Shown here one piece after another: positions 36,418 to 47,815 of a DNA stretch of 64,000 nt (position 1 is its first letter; each line of letters begins with the position of its first letter). Position numbers and translations under genes: made by a program. The stretch lies in assembly GCA_965200775.1 (NCBI GenBank), contig OZ241383.1:62001-126000 (forward strand), written 5' to 3'. The stretch is from Poriferisocius sp965200775 (GTDB lineage: Bacteria; Actinomycetota; Acidimicrobiia; Acidimicrobiales; Bin134). The notes beneath the pieces are model-generated. The model was not told the origin of the DNA. It made no database searches and was given only the letters and a program-made list of their open reading frames with translations.

Positions 36418-37194
36418 TTGAATCCAGCCGTTGAACTCAAGGATGTGACGCTCATCTTCGGGGGTGACCACCCCGAGGACGAGCCAGTGCTCGCCGTTCA
36501 GGACATCAACCTCACCATCCCGTCTGGCCAGTTCGTGGCGGTGGTGGGGCCGAGCGGCTGCGGCAAGACCACGATCCTGAACATGCTGGCCGGGATCCTA
36601 GGTGCCACCCAGGGGTCGGTCATGCGCAACGGCACGGAGGTGGACGGCCCCAGCCAGGACATCGGCTACATGCTGGCCCGGTCGGGGTTGAGCCCGTGGC
36701 GCACGGCCCGCCGGAACGTAGAGCTGGGGCTGGAGATCCGCGGCGTGCCTAAGGCAGAGCGGCGCCGGCGGGCCATGGAGCTTTTGGCCAAGCTGCGCCT
36801 GGAGGGCTTTGCAGATTCGTACCCCTCCCAGCTCAGCCAGGGCATGCGCCAGAGGGTGGCCATCGCTCGCACTCTGGCCATCGACCCCGACCTGTGGCTC
36901 ATGGACGAGCCATTCGGCGCCCTCGACGCACAGACCCGCCTGACCGTTCAGTCTGAGTTCTTGGACCTGTGGTACGAAACCCACAAGACGGTCATCTTCG
37001 TAACCCACGACCTGGAGGAAGCGGTGTTGCTGGCCGATCGGGTGGTGGTGATGACCGCCCGCCCCGGTCGGGTGAAATCCGACACCATCGTTGATCTGGC
37101 CCGCCCGAGGGTGATCGACGAACTCCGCTTCGACCCGGTCTTCCGGGAGACCGAACACAAGATCTGGGAGGAGCTGCGCGGTGAGATCGTCTGA
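36418..37194 (+). CDS. ABC importer ATPase, SsuB/TauB type
   Basis: This 258-residue ATPase energises import of the ligand bound by the double-domain lipoprotein. Walker A is GPSGCGKTT near residue 45, the signature is LSQGMRQRVA near residue 140, and Walker B LWLMDEPFGALD near residue 160, followed by the H-loop VTHDLEEAV. The family is that of nitrate, sulfonate and taurine transporters. Homology starts at TTG 36418; the upstream in-frame extension lacks it. Its last codons are part of a 44 bp tandem repeat shared with the permease start. Confidence 0.9.
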   Translation: MNPAVELKDVTLIFGGDHPEDEPVLAVQDINLTIPSGQFVAVVGPSGCGKTTILNMLAGILGATQGSVMRNGTEVDGPSQDIGYMLARSGLSPWRTARRNVELGLEIRGVPKAERRRRAMELLAKLRLEGFADSYPSQLSQGMRQRVAIARTLAIDPDLWLMDEPFGALDAQTRLTVQSEFLDLWYETHKTVIFVTHDLEEAVLLADRVVVMTARPGRVKSDTIVDLARPRVIDELRFDPVFRETEHKIWEELRGEIV

Positions 37195-37243
37195 CGCCGC
37201 ACGAGATTGGGGAGGAGCTGCGCGGTGAGATCCCCCGACGTGG
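37156..37243 (+). repeat. 44 bp tandem repeat spanning ATPase end and permease start
   Basis: Copies at 37156-37199 and 37200-37243 share a 22-base core, GGAGGAGCTGCGCGGTGAG plus three bases. In copy 1 it encodes the ATPase C-terminus. In copy 2 the same bases serve as ribosome-binding site and GTG start of the permease. Confidence 0.85.
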
Positions 37244-38181
37244 ATGAGCCCCGGGAAGCCGACATGACCGAGCAGGCCGGGTTGGCCGATGCGCTCAGCC
37301 AGCAGGAAGTGGAGGCGCTCATCCCCCGTGAGCCGACATGGCGGTACTGGGTGCGCCGAATCGACATCCCGGTGCAGCTCCTGCGGATTGCCATCCTGTT
37401 CGGAATTTGGGCTCTGTGGCACTACGAGGTCGTGTGGAACGGTTGGGATCGGTTCTCGGTCTTCGGGGTCAAACCGTTCCCCAACGTTCCCGAGACGTTC
37501 CGGGCCAGCCCCGGAGAGACGTGGGAATACTTCACCCAGATCTATCACGAGAAGCTCTTCTGGCAGGACCTCTGGGTCACAGTAAAGGAGGCGCTCATCG
37601 GCTTCGTGCTGGGTTCCGCTCTCGGCCTGATCGTGGGCATCATCCTGGGGCGTTTCCGGGCCGCTGCCAAGACGGTGGGGCCGTTCATCGTGGTGGTGAA
37701 CGCCATGCCCAAGATCGCCTTTTTGCCCCTCATCCTCATCGTTTACGGGGTGGGCGAAACCTCCAAGGTCGTTCTGGCCGTGCTGATCGTGTTCTTCATT
37801 GTGCAGGTCCCCACCCAGGCCGCGGTGGCCCTTGTGGACCCCGACCTAGACATGGTGGCTCGCACCATGGGCGCGTCCCAACGGCAACGGTTCACCATGG
37901 TCACCCTGCCCGGCATCACGCCGGCGGTGTTCGGGGCGCTGCGGCTGTCAGCGGTGATCTCGGTGCTCGCGGTAGTGTTCGGGGAGATCTTCTCGGCACG
38001 GCGAGGCCTCGGTCAGCGGCTAATCACCGCGGCCAACCAGCTCTCCTACGGGGACACGTTCGCCATCGTGTTCATCCTGGCCCTGATCGCGTTGATGATG
38101 AACGGGGGGATCGGGTTCATCGAGCGCAAGTCGCTGCGGTGGCAGTCCTCCCAGCAGGGCGGCCAGGTCATCTCCCTGTGA
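37225..38181 (+). CDS. ABC importer permease, SsuC/TauC type
   Basis: This 318-residue membrane protein has about six transmembrane segments after a ~55-residue cytoplasmic N-terminus. The EAA loop that contacts the ATPase is visible as ARTMGASQRQRF followed by VTLPGITPAVFGALR near residues 215-245. It should form a homodimeric channel with the upstream ATPase. The start is GTG 37225 behind GGGGAGGAG; ATG 37264 is an alternative. The Baeyer-Villiger monooxygenase gene follows 43 bp later and probably belongs to the same transcript. Confidence 0.9.
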   Translation: MRSPDVDEPREADMTEQAGLADALSQQEVEALIPREPTWRYWVRRIDIPVQLLRIAILFGIWALWHYEVVWNGWDRFSVFGVKPFPNVPETFRASPGETWEYFTQIYHEKLFWQDLWVTVKEALIGFVLGSALGLIVGIILGRFRAAAKTVGPFIVVVNAMPKIAFLPLILIVYGVGETSKVVLAVLIVFFIVQVPTQAAVALVDPDLDMVARTMGASQRQRFTMVTLPGITPAVFGALRLSAVISVLAVVFGEIFSARRGLGQRLITAANQLSYGDTFAIVFILALIALMMNGGIGFIERKSLRWQSSQQGGQVISL

Positions 38182-38224
38182 CCGGATTGCCCAAGGGTTG
38201 AAGTCCGACAGGAGGAGTTCGTCG

Positions 38225-39826
38225 ATGGAAAAGACCAGCGAGCAGTACGACGCCGTCGTGGTGGGGGCGGGGTTCTCCGGCCTGTACATGCTGCACAAGC
38301 TGCGGGAGTTGGGCCTGTCCGCCCGGGCCTACGAGGTGGGCGACGGGGTGGGGGGCACTTGGTACTGGAACCGGTACCCCGGAGCACGCTGCGACGTGGA
38401 GAGCGTGGAGTACTGCTACAGCTTCGACCCCGACCTTGAGCAGGAGTGGGAGTGGACCGAGCGCTACCCGGGCCAGCCAGAGGTGGAGCGCTACGCCAAC
38501 CACGTGGCCGACCGGTTCGACCTGCGCCGCGACATCCAGTTCGAGACCCGGGTGGTCTCCGCCACGTTCGACGAGGCGTTGGGCCGCTGGGAAGTTCGTA
38601 CCGACCGGGGCGATGAGGTTTCGGCCCAGTACTTCATAACCGCGGTGGGCTGCCTGTCGGCCTCCAACATGCCCGAAATCGCCGGCCGGGATTCCTTCGA
38701 GGGGATTCTGTGCCACACCGGGCGTTACCCGGCCGAGGGCATCGACTTCTCCGGCAAACGAGTTGCAGTGATCGGCACCGGCTCCACCGGCATCCAGGCC
38801 ATCCCGGTTATTGCCGCCGAGGCCGGGCACCTCACCGTGTTCCAGCGCACCGCCCAGTACTCCATTCCGGCCCGCAACCGCCAGCTGCTCCCCGGCGAAC
38901 AGGAGAAGGTCAAGGCCGACTACCCCAGGATGCGAGCCGAAAGCCGCCGGATGCCGGCCGCCATCGGTTCCCGCATCGACTGGAACGAGGCGGCCACCTT
39001 CGATGTGGACGAGGACGAGCGGGACGCCGCGCTGGAGGCCCGGTGGGAAAGAGGGGGCATAGGGTTCCTCGGAGCGTTCAGCGACATGGGGTTCAGCCGG
39101 GAGGCCAACGACGTGGCGGCCCGGTTCGTGAAGGAGAAGATCCTGGCGGCGGTGGACGATCCCGAGGTGGCCGAGCGGCTGATGCCCGACACCGTGATCG
39201 GCTGCAAGCGGCTGTGCCTGGACACCGACTACTTCGAGACCTACAACCGTCCCAACGTGGAGTTGGTGGACATCTCCAGCGTGCCCATTACCGAGATCAC
39301 CCCTACCGGCCTGGTCCACGACGACCGGGACTACCAGTTCGACGTGATCGTATTCGCCACCGGCTTCGACGCCATGACCGGGGCGCTGCTGGCCATGGAC
39401 ATCCAGGGTCGTGGAGGGGTACGGCTGGGCGACGCCTGGGCTGAGGGGCCCCGAGCCTATCTGGGCCTAGGGGTGCCAGGGTTTCCCAACATGTTCACCA
39501 TCACCGGGCCGGGCAGCCCGTCGGTGCTGACCAACATGATTATGGCCATCGAGCACCACGTGGAGTGGATCGGCGACTGCCTGAACTACATGGGTCAGGA
39601 GGGGTTGGCCTGCATAGAGGCCGACGCCCAAGCGGCCGAGGACTGGGTGGACCACGTGAACGCCATAGCTGCCCAAACCCTGTTCACCACCTGCAACTCG
39701 TGGTACCTGGGGGCCAACATTCCAGGCAAGAAACGGGTGTTCATGCCTCTGATCGGCTTTCCTCCCTACACCGACCACTGTGCCGAGATAGCGGCGGCCG
39801 GTTACGAGGGGTTCGTGCTGTCCTGA
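38225..39826 (+). CDS. Baeyer-Villiger-type flavin monooxygenase
   Basis: This 533-residue protein resembles cyclohexanone and phenylacetone monooxygenases. The FAD Rossmann motif GAGFSG is at residues 14-19, then GGTWYWNRYPGARCD near residue 47. The fingerprint FEGILCHTGRYP lies near residue 158 and the NADPH motif GTGSTG near residue 182. The start is ATG 38225 after ACAGGAGGAG. Its place after the ABC importer suggests it oxidises an imported ketone or a desulfated product. The gene ends in a 25 bp convergent overlap with the methyltransferase gene. Confidence 0.88.
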   Translation: MEKTSEQYDAVVVGAGFSGLYMLHKLRELGLSARAYEVGDGVGGTWYWNRYPGARCDVESVEYCYSFDPDLEQEWEWTERYPGQPEVERYANHVADRFDLRRDIQFETRVVSATFDEALGRWEVRTDRGDEVSAQYFITAVGCLSASNMPEIAGRDSFEGILCHTGRYPAEGIDFSGKRVAVIGTGSTGIQAIPVIAAEAGHLTVFQRTAQYSIPARNRQLLPGEQEKVKADYPRMRAESRRMPAAIGSRIDWNEAATFDVDEDERDAALEARWERGGIGFLGAFSDMGFSREANDVAARFVKEKILAAVDDPEVAERLMPDTVIGCKRLCLDTDYFETYNRPNVELVDISSVPITEITPTGLVHDDRDYQFDVIVFATGFDAMTGALLAMDIQGRGGVRLGDAWAEGPRAYLGLGVPGFPNMFTITGPGSPSVLTNMIMAIEHHVEWIGDCLNYMGQEGLACIEADAQAAEDWVDHVNAIAAQTLFTTCNSWYLGANIPGKKRVFMPLIGFPPYTDHCAEIAAAGYEGFVLS

Positions 39827-41244
39827 GGCTGGGCGTTGGGGTGTAGGCCGCGAGCGAAGTCGGCCAGGCGCTCCACGTCATCGGAGTCGAGCATTTCGAC
39901 AACATCATGGATCGGCTTGCCCGGGCCGGTGACCGCTGCCAGAGCACGGTGTCCGGCGCTGTTGGGCGCCGGTCGGCTGGTGGTCAACAGCACCAGCGGC
40001 TCGCGCTTGCCTTGCGAAGTGCCGTATGTATGCAGCACGGCGGCCTTGCCTATGGCCTTCCACAGCGTGTCGGTGCGGCGCAGACCGGGGCGCTGGGTCA
40101 CACTGAAAGCCCCGGACACGTCGAACAGCCACTTGTTGCCGTGTTGGTCGAGGGCGGCGAAGTTGACCTCCGCGCCGCAGGGGTACAGCACCTTTTCGCG
40201 TATCTGGCGAAAGCCGCTCGCTTCCAGGACCTCCCTGGCCTTCTCCAAGGCCTTGGGGCCTTCGGGGATGGTCAGCCGCTCTCTCTCCGATTTGATGCGC
40301 TCTTCGGCCAGCCGCTCTCTTTCTGATTTGATGCGCTGTTCGGCCAGATCGATGTAGTCGGCATCGGTGTCGAACCCCACGTAGTGACGCCCGGTTCGCA
40401 CCGCGGCCACAGCGGCGGTGCCCGCTCCAATAAACGGGTCGAGCACCAGATCGTCCTGGTAGGTGTAGAGCTCGATCAACCTCTGGGGCAGTTCCACCGG
40501 GAACGGCGCAGGATGGCCCACCCGTGTGGCCGACTCGGGGGGGATGTCCCAGAGGTCGGTGGTGGCTTCCATGAACTCGTCAACCTGGGCCGTTCCCACG
40601 TAGGGCCGGTCTTCGGCGGCCCGCCGGGCCGGGGGGATGGCCCGGTCGAAGCGCCCCTTAGAGGCGATCACCACCCTCTCGGTGAGGTCTCGCAGCACCG
40701 GGTTGCCCGGCTTCAGGAAGCTCCCCCACGCGCAGTTCCCCCCAGCACCCTGGGCCTTGCGCCAGATCACCTCGCCCCGCAGCAGCAACCCCAGGCGGTC
40801 CTGGAGGATGTGGATCACGTCGGCCGACAGGGAACGGTAAGGGCGGCGCCCCAGGTTGGCCACGTTCACCGCGATCCGCCCTCCCGGTTCCAACTTGTTC
40901 ACGCACTGGGCGAACACGTCGTGGAGCATCTCCAGGTAGGCGACGTAGCCGGCTGGGATGTGACCCTGCCCCATCGCTTCCTCGTACTCCTTGCCGGCGA
41001 AGTAGGGGGGCGAGGTCACCACCAGAGCCACCGACCGGTCGGCCACCTGCCCGCAGGTATCCATGGCACGGGCGTCGCCCACCCACAGCCTGTCCCGGCA
41101 GGCCGGCTCGGCCACATCGTCGTCGTGGCGCACCTCGGGAGCGGGAAAGCGGTTGTAGAACGCCGAGGCGTCGTGGCCCTCCCGACGGCCCACGCCGAAA
41201 CTCGACGTGGCCGTGCCTCGCAGGTGGCTAACCGCGGTACCCAT
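39802..41244 (-). CDS. DNA methyltransferase (N4/N6 type) with extra C-terminal domain
   Basis: This 480-residue protein has the amino-methyltransferase motif IV (TSPPYF) near residue 77 and later motif I (DPFIGAGTAAVAA) near residue 285, the beta-class order. About 130 further residues form a domain I cannot name, with AEVNFAALDQHGNKWLFDVSG near residue 365 and LRRTDTLWKAIGKAAV; its strand pattern could be a restriction-endonuclease-like fold. A 12-residue repeat (IKSERER twice) links the parts. No restriction gene is adjacent, so it is either an orphan methyltransferase or a single-chain restriction-modification protein. ATG 41244 was preferred to GTG 41274 because it begins nearer the homologous region. 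Confidence 0.8.
   Translation of the reverse strand: MGTAVSHLRGTATSSFGVGRREGHDASAFYNRFPAPEVRHDDDVAEPACRDRLWVGDARAMDTCGQVADRSVALVVTSPPYFAGKEYEEAMGQGHIPAGYVAYLEMLHDVFAQCVNKLEPGGRIAVNVANLGRRPYRSLSADVIHILQDRLGLLLRGEVIWRKAQGAGGNCAWGSFLKPGNPVLRDLTERVVIASKGRFDRAIPPARRAAEDRPYVGTAQVDEFMEATTDLWDIPPESATRVGHPAPFPVELPQRLIELYTYQDDLVLDPFIGAGTAAVAAVRTGRHYVGFDTDADYIDLAEQRIKSERERLAEERIKSERERLTIPEGPKALEKAREVLEASGFRQIREKVLYPCGAEVNFAALDQHGNKWLFDVSGAFSVTQRPGLRRTDTLWKAIGKAAVLHTYGTSQGKREPLVLLTTSRPAPNSAGHRALAAVTGPGKPIHDVVEMLDSDDVERLADFARGLHPNAQPQDSTNPS
40275..40346 (-). repeat. Two 36 bp tandem repeats in methyltransferase gene
   Basis: Two copies of a 36-base unit encode the 12-residue repeat rich in Arg, Glu and Lys that links the methyltransferase to its C-terminal domain. 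The copies differ at a few bases. The charged helical repeat could vary in number between strains without breaking the frame. Confidence 0.85.
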
Positions 41245-41309
41245 CACCTCGAAGTTACACCGGTGTAGTGACAATATGGGTCAACCGGGGAGGTTTGCAG
41301 CAGACAGAA

Positions 41310-42119
41310 CTACCGGGAGGATGGAGCGCCCACGCCGGAGCCGGCGGCCTGCACGTGCCACCGGCCGTTTATGAGCTCGATGGACAGCGGGAGCCCGAAG
41401 CAGGCCGACAGGTTCTCCGAGGTCAGCACATCGTTCAGATCACCGTGGGCCAGCACCCGGCCGTGACGCAACAGCAGGGCGTGGGTGAACCCGGCTGGGA
41501 TCTCCTCGGTGCGGTGGGTTACCAGCACCAGAGGGGGAGCTGCTGGGTCGGCGGCCAGACGGGTGAGGTCGGCCACCAGCATCTCCCTACCGCCCAGGTC
41601 GAGGGTGGAGGCCGGTTCGTCCATCAGCACCAGTCCGGGGTCGGTCATCAGGCTGCGGGCGATCTGCACCCGCTGGCGCTCGCCCGACGACAGAGTGGCG
41701 ATGGTGCGATCCTCCAGCCCGGCCGCTCCCACCTGCTCCAGCAGTTGAATGGCTCGGCTCCGGTCTGCGTCGGTGTAGCTGTGCCACCACGGTTCCAGGG
41801 CACCGAATCGGGCGGTCATCACCACCTCGGCTGCTGTCAGTTTGGGGCGCAGCATCTGACCCAGCGCGGGGGAGACGAACCCCACCCGGTGTCGCATCTT
41901 TCGCACGTCCACCTGACCCAGGCGTTGGCCCAGCACCTCAACCGTGCCGGTGGTGGGATGCTCGTAAAAGGCGGCGATCCGCAGCAGCGTGGTCTTGCCG
42001 CTGCCGTTGGCCCCCAGCACCACCCAGCGCTGACCGTCGGTCACCTCCCAGTCCACGCCGGTGAGGATGGATTGTCCGTCGCGGTTGAACCCCACCCCGG
42101 TGAGCCGCAGCACGGCCAT
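41310..42119 (-). CDS. ABC transporter ATP-binding protein
   Basis: This 269-residue ATPase has Walker A GANGSGKTT near residue 36, signature LSSGERQRVQIA near residue 143 and Walker B LVLMDEPASTLD near residue 165. It resembles the YlmA/ModF-like stand-alone ATPases rather than a importer component, and no permease follows it. ATG 42119 overlaps the stop of the exporter gene (TGATG), so it is the third gene of the exporter operon. Its partner and role are unknown. Confidence 0.85.
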   Translation of the reverse strand: MAVLRLTGVGFNRDGQSILTGVDWEVTDGQRWVVLGANGSGKTTLLRIAAFYEHPTTGTVEVLGQRLGQVDVRKMRHRVGFVSPALGQMLRPKLTAAEVVMTARFGALEPWWHSYTDADRSRAIQLLEQVGAAGLEDRTIATLSSGERQRVQIARSLMTDPGLVLMDEPASTLDLGGREMLVADLTRLAADPAAPPLVLVTHRTEEIPAGFTHALLLRHGRVLAHGDLNDVLTSENLSACFGLPLSIELINGRWHVQAAGSGVGAPSSR

Positions 42120-44016
42120 CAATTGGTGTGGGCCACCCAGGTGGCGTACATGTCGGCGTAGTGGCCGCCCAGAGCGACCAGCTCGTCGTGGGTGTCGAGT
42201 TCGATGATCCGACCGTCGTCCACCACCGCGATCCGGTCGGCCCGCATGGCGGTGGCCAGCCGGTGGGCGATGATGATGGCCGTCCGCCCCTCCAGCACCA
42301 CGTCGAGGGCGGCCTCGATCTTCGATTCCGACCGCAGGTCGAGGTTGGAGGTGGCCTCGTCCAGCACCAGCACCCGGGGGCGTGCCAGAAACGCCCGTGC
42401 CAGGGCCAGTAGCTGCCTCTCTCCGGCGGACAGCGAAGCGCCCCGCTCGTGAACCAGCGAGTTCACGTCGTCGGGCAGCCGCTCCAGCAGCTCCACCAGC
42501 CCCACCGCCCGGCAGGCCTCCATCACCTCGGCCATTGAGGCGTCGGGCCGGGCGAAGGCCACGTTGTCGCGGATGGACCCGTAGAAAAGGAACGGCTCTT
42601 GGGGGACCACCCCCAACTGGCGGCGGAGCGAGGCCAGCGTCACCGTTCTCAGGTCGTGACCGTCGATGTGCACCGTTCCCTGCTGGGGGTCGTAGAAGCG
42701 CACGATCAATTTGGCCACAGTGGACTTGCCCGCCCCTGTGGGCCCTACCACGGCCAGGCTCTCGCCCGGTGCCAGCCTCAGGCTCACGTCGTGCAGTACA
42801 GGCGTGGCGTCGTCGTAGCCGAAGGTCACTCGGTCAAGCACGATCTCGCCGTTGATGGGGGGCAGGTCGGTGGCATCGGGGGCCTCGGGTACCGACGGTT
42901 CGTTGGTCAGCACCTCGCGCAGCTTCCGGGCCGAAGCCTGACCCTGCTGGTAGCCGTTGTAGAGCTGCACAAGCTGCTGGATGGGAGCGAAGAAGAAGGT
43001 CAGGTAGAGCACGAACGCCGTGAGTTCGCCCACGGTGAGGTTGCCGTTGATCACCATGGTGCCGCCGATCACCAGCAGGATGGCCTGGCCGATGATCACG
43101 ATGGCTTCGGTGGTGGGAGCGTAGATGGACGCCGCTCGCACCCCGGCCAGGTTGGCGTCCTTGTGACGCCCGACCACGTTTGTGTGATTGACCACGTTGT
43201 GGCGGCGCCGATTGTGTGCGGTGATCACCCGGATACCGGCCAGGCTTTCCTGCAGGTCGGCCAGGACCTCGGCGATGCGATCCCGCACCAGCCCGTAGTA
43301 GCGGTCGGACACGTTGCGGAACCAGATGCTCAGAAGGAAAGTGCCCGGCACCACGATCACCAGGGTCAGCACCGCCAACAGCGGGTTCAGGTAGAACAGC
43401 ACCCCGGTGATCACCAACAACACCAGCCCCTGCACGGCGAAGTTCACCAGACCTTCCTGGAACAGCACGGTGAGGGCCTCGATGTCGCTGGTCATGCGGG
43501 TCATAAGCACGCCCGCTTTCTCCTCGGTGAAGAACTTCAGCGACAGCCGCTGGTAGTGGGAGAACACCCGCATCCGCAGGGCGTACATGAGCCGCTCGCC
43601 CAGTCTTCCGGTGTAGCGAATGCGCATCCACGAGCTGACGGCGTGGGCCAGCACCGTGCCCAGGAACACGATGGCCACCACCAGCAGCACTCCCAGGTTC
43701 CCGGAGCGCACCCCATGGTCGATGCCGAGCTGGGCCAGCAGCGGCCCCGATTGCATCATGGCCGACTCGATCACCACCAGCAGCAGTGCAACCGCGAGCT
43801 GGCCCCGGTAGGGCCACAACAGCGAGCGCAAGGTGAGCGGGGGGTCGGATGGCTGGCGATGGCTGAAGTCCACCTCGACCGGGGGGTACTCGGGTTCGTT
43901 CCTCAGCACCTCCTCAACGTGGGCCCGCAGGTTCCCCGGCACCCCGGCATGGGGGAGTCCTGCGTCGCGGGCCGCGCTCTGGGCCTGAGGCCCGCCGAAG
44001 TAACCGCCCCAGCCCA

Positions 44017-44017
<1 letters not shown>
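42119..44017 (-). CDS. ABC exporter half-transporter (TMD-NBD), subunit B
   Basis: This 632-residue half-transporter has a ~75-residue N-terminal tail, six transmembrane segments (residues ~80-360) and a C-terminal ATPase. Walker A is GPTGAGKST, the signature is LSAGERQLLALA, and Walker B ends in VLVLDEATSNLD with the catalytic Glu. The signature departs from the usual LSGGQ. It overlaps the stop of its partner (TGATG), so the pair should form a heterodimer like LmrCD or TM287/288 and export lipids or drugs. The substrate is unknown. Confidence 0.9.
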
Positions 44018-45899
<1,882 letters not shown>

Positions 45900-45903
<4 letters not shown>

Positions 45904-46391
45904 TGTTGCGGTTCCCGGTGGGCCCTGGCCCGGTTGAGTGCCTCGTTCCACACTGCCAGACCCTCCAACGCCCGGTCGGACTGGTCGGCGTCGAGGTGGT
46001 CGGCGATGGCGCTGATGTGCTCGGCCACGGCCATGTCGGCGGCGGCCAGCATGTCCCGGCCGGCGTCGGTCAGCTCGTGGGCCACCTTGCGGCGGTCGGA
46101 CGGGTCGGCCCGGCGCTGGAGCAGGCCCCGCTTGTCCAGGCCGTCGGCCAGGGCGGTCACGCTGGGCCGGCTCACCGACAGCCGCCCGGCCACGGCAGAA
46201 GCCGCAGCGTTTCCCTCCGAAAGGAACAAAAGCAGACGATACTGGGAGGGTGACAGTTCCAGGCTCAACAGCGCCAAGGCCACCTGGCGGGCCAAGCGGG
46301 TGGCCGCTTGAGCAGCCTCAAGGGCAGTACGGGACGGATTTTGCTTGAGGGCCCCTGATTGCCCGAGAATCTCAGATGGTTTGAAACTCAC
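45900..46391 (-). CDS. MarR-family transcriptional regulator
   Basis: This winged-helix regulator is 163 residues from GTG 46391 or 178 from ATG 46436. The recognition helix region reads ASAVAGRLSVSRPSVTALADGL and the wing RRADPSDRRKVAHELT; the last ~55 residues form the dimerisation helices. It heads the operon of the two exporter subunits and probably represses it, releasing DNA when a drug or lipid ligand binds. The ATG start would leave only 17 bp to the divergent CorC-type gene and place an inverted repeat inside the coding region, so GTG 46391 is slightly preferred. Confidence 0.85.
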
Positions 46392-46395
46392 ATGA

Positions 46396-46408
46396 TTAGT
46401 TTCTCTAA
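46396..46408. promoter_or_regulatory. Candidate MarR operator
   Basis: TTAG-TTTCT-CTAA is an inverted repeat lying just before the preferred marR start and between the divergent marR and CorC-type genes, the expected site for autoregulation. It is short, and binding is inferred only from position. Confidence 0.3.
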
Positions 46409-46453
46409 AGACTTTGACGGCTGCCAAGCCCAGCATCGAAGGTTGATCTGCTG

Positions 46454-47815
46454 GTGAGTTGGACCACTGCGATCGGGTTGGTTGCGGCGGCGTTGTTGAT
46501 CGCCGCCAACGCAGTGTTTGTCGCGACCGAGTTCGCCCTGGTGGCTGTGGACCGGATACGCATCGAGCGGTTGGCTGCCGAGGGGCGGAGAGCGGCTCGA
46601 ACCACCCTGGAGCTGCTGAAATCTCTCTCGTTCCAGCTTTCCGGCGCCCAGTTCGGGATCACCGCCACGTCCCTGGTGCTGGGCTTCATCGCCCGGCCCT
46701 CGATTGCCGCCGCTCTGGAACCGGCGGTCGATCCCATCGGAGGAGCGGCCGAGGGCCTGTCCATTGCCATCGCCCTGGTGGTGGCGGTGGTCGTCCAGAT
46801 GGTGTTGGGGGAGCTGGTGCCCAAGACCCTGGCCATCGCCCGGCCCCTGTCCACAGCGCTGCGCCTGGCCGCTCCCATGCGGGCCTTCGCGGTGGTGGCC
46901 GGACCGTTTATCCGCCTGTTTGACGGCACCGCCAACTGGATCGTGGCACGTCTCGGCATCGAACCGACAGAGGAGCTGAGCGAGGCCCGATCCCGCGACG
47001 AGCTGGCATGGCTGCTGCGGGCCTCGGGCCAAGAGGGGGCCATGCGGCCTCACCGGGTCCGCCTTTTGACCCGGGCGATCCGCTTCGCCGAGCGGGACGC
47101 GGCCGATGTGCTGGTGCCCCGGGTGTCGGTGAGGTTCATCGACCAGTGCCAGTCGGTGGCCGAGCTTGTGGCCCAGTCGAGCCAAACCGGGTTCTCCCGG
47201 TTCCCGGTGATCGGAGCCGACATCGACGATGTGGTGGGTGTGGCGCTGGTGAAGAACGTTTACGAGGTTCCCCTGCATCGGTGGGCGGTTACCCCCGTGG
47301 CGGAGATCATGCGGGAGCCGCTGGTGGTGCCTGAGACCCGGGACCTGCGCTCGCTTCTGCTGGACATGAGGGCGCGGCGCAGCCCCCTGGCGGTGGTCAT
47401 GGACGAGCACGGGGGAACGGCGGGGATCGTCACCCAGGAGGATCTGGTCGAGGAGATTGTGGGGGAGATAGCCGACGAGTACGACGACGCCGAGCCACCG
47501 GCAGTGGCCCACGACGCCGGTGAGCTAGTGGTGCAGGCCGGCATCCATCCCGACGAGCTGGAGGACATGACCGGGCTCCGGGTTGCGGCTGGGGACTACG
47601 AGACGGTGGCCGGGTTCATCCTCGACCAGCTCCAGCGCATCCCGTCGGTAGGAGAGGTGTTCCTGTACCAGGGCTGGGAGTTCCAAGTGGAGTCGATGGA
47701 ACAACGCCGGGTGGACACGGTGCGCCTTCGACCGGTCACCCCCGGACACCTGTCCCGCCACGATTTGGGTGAGCCTGATCGGGTTGAGCCTCGAAGCGAA
47801 CGAGGTGACCGATGA
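46454..47815 (+). CDS. CNNM/CBS/CorC_HlyC membrane protein
   Basis: This 453-residue hemolysin-C/CorC family protein has a CNNM transmembrane domain (residues ~1-190) with the NAVFVATEFALV helix, a pair of CBS domains (~205-325) and a C-terminal CorC_HlyC domain (~350-440, with AGDYETVAGFILDQL). The family is linked to magnesium and cobalt efflux or magnesium homeostasis. It is divergent from marR and overlaps a paralogue by four bases, so the two are coexpressed and may form a mixed complex. Confidence 0.88.
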   Translation: MSWTTAIGLVAAALLIAANAVFVATEFALVAVDRIRIERLAAEGRRAARTTLELLKSLSFQLSGAQFGITATSLVLGFIARPSIAAALEPAVDPIGGAAEGLSIAIALVVAVVVQMVLGELVPKTLAIARPLSTALRLAAPMRAFAVVAGPFIRLFDGTANWIVARLGIEPTEELSEARSRDELAWLLRASGQEGAMRPHRVRLLTRAIRFAERDAADVLVPRVSVRFIDQCQSVAELVAQSSQTGFSRFPVIGADIDDVVGVALVKNVYEVPLHRWAVTPVAEIMREPLVVPETRDLRSLLLDMRARRSPLAVVMDEHGGTAGIVTQEDLVEEIVGEIADEYDDAEPPAVAHDAGELVVQAGIHPDELEDMTGLRVAAGDYETVAGFILDQLQRIPSVGEVFLYQGWEFQVESMEQRRVDTVRLRPVTPGHLSRHDLGEPDRVEPRSERGDR

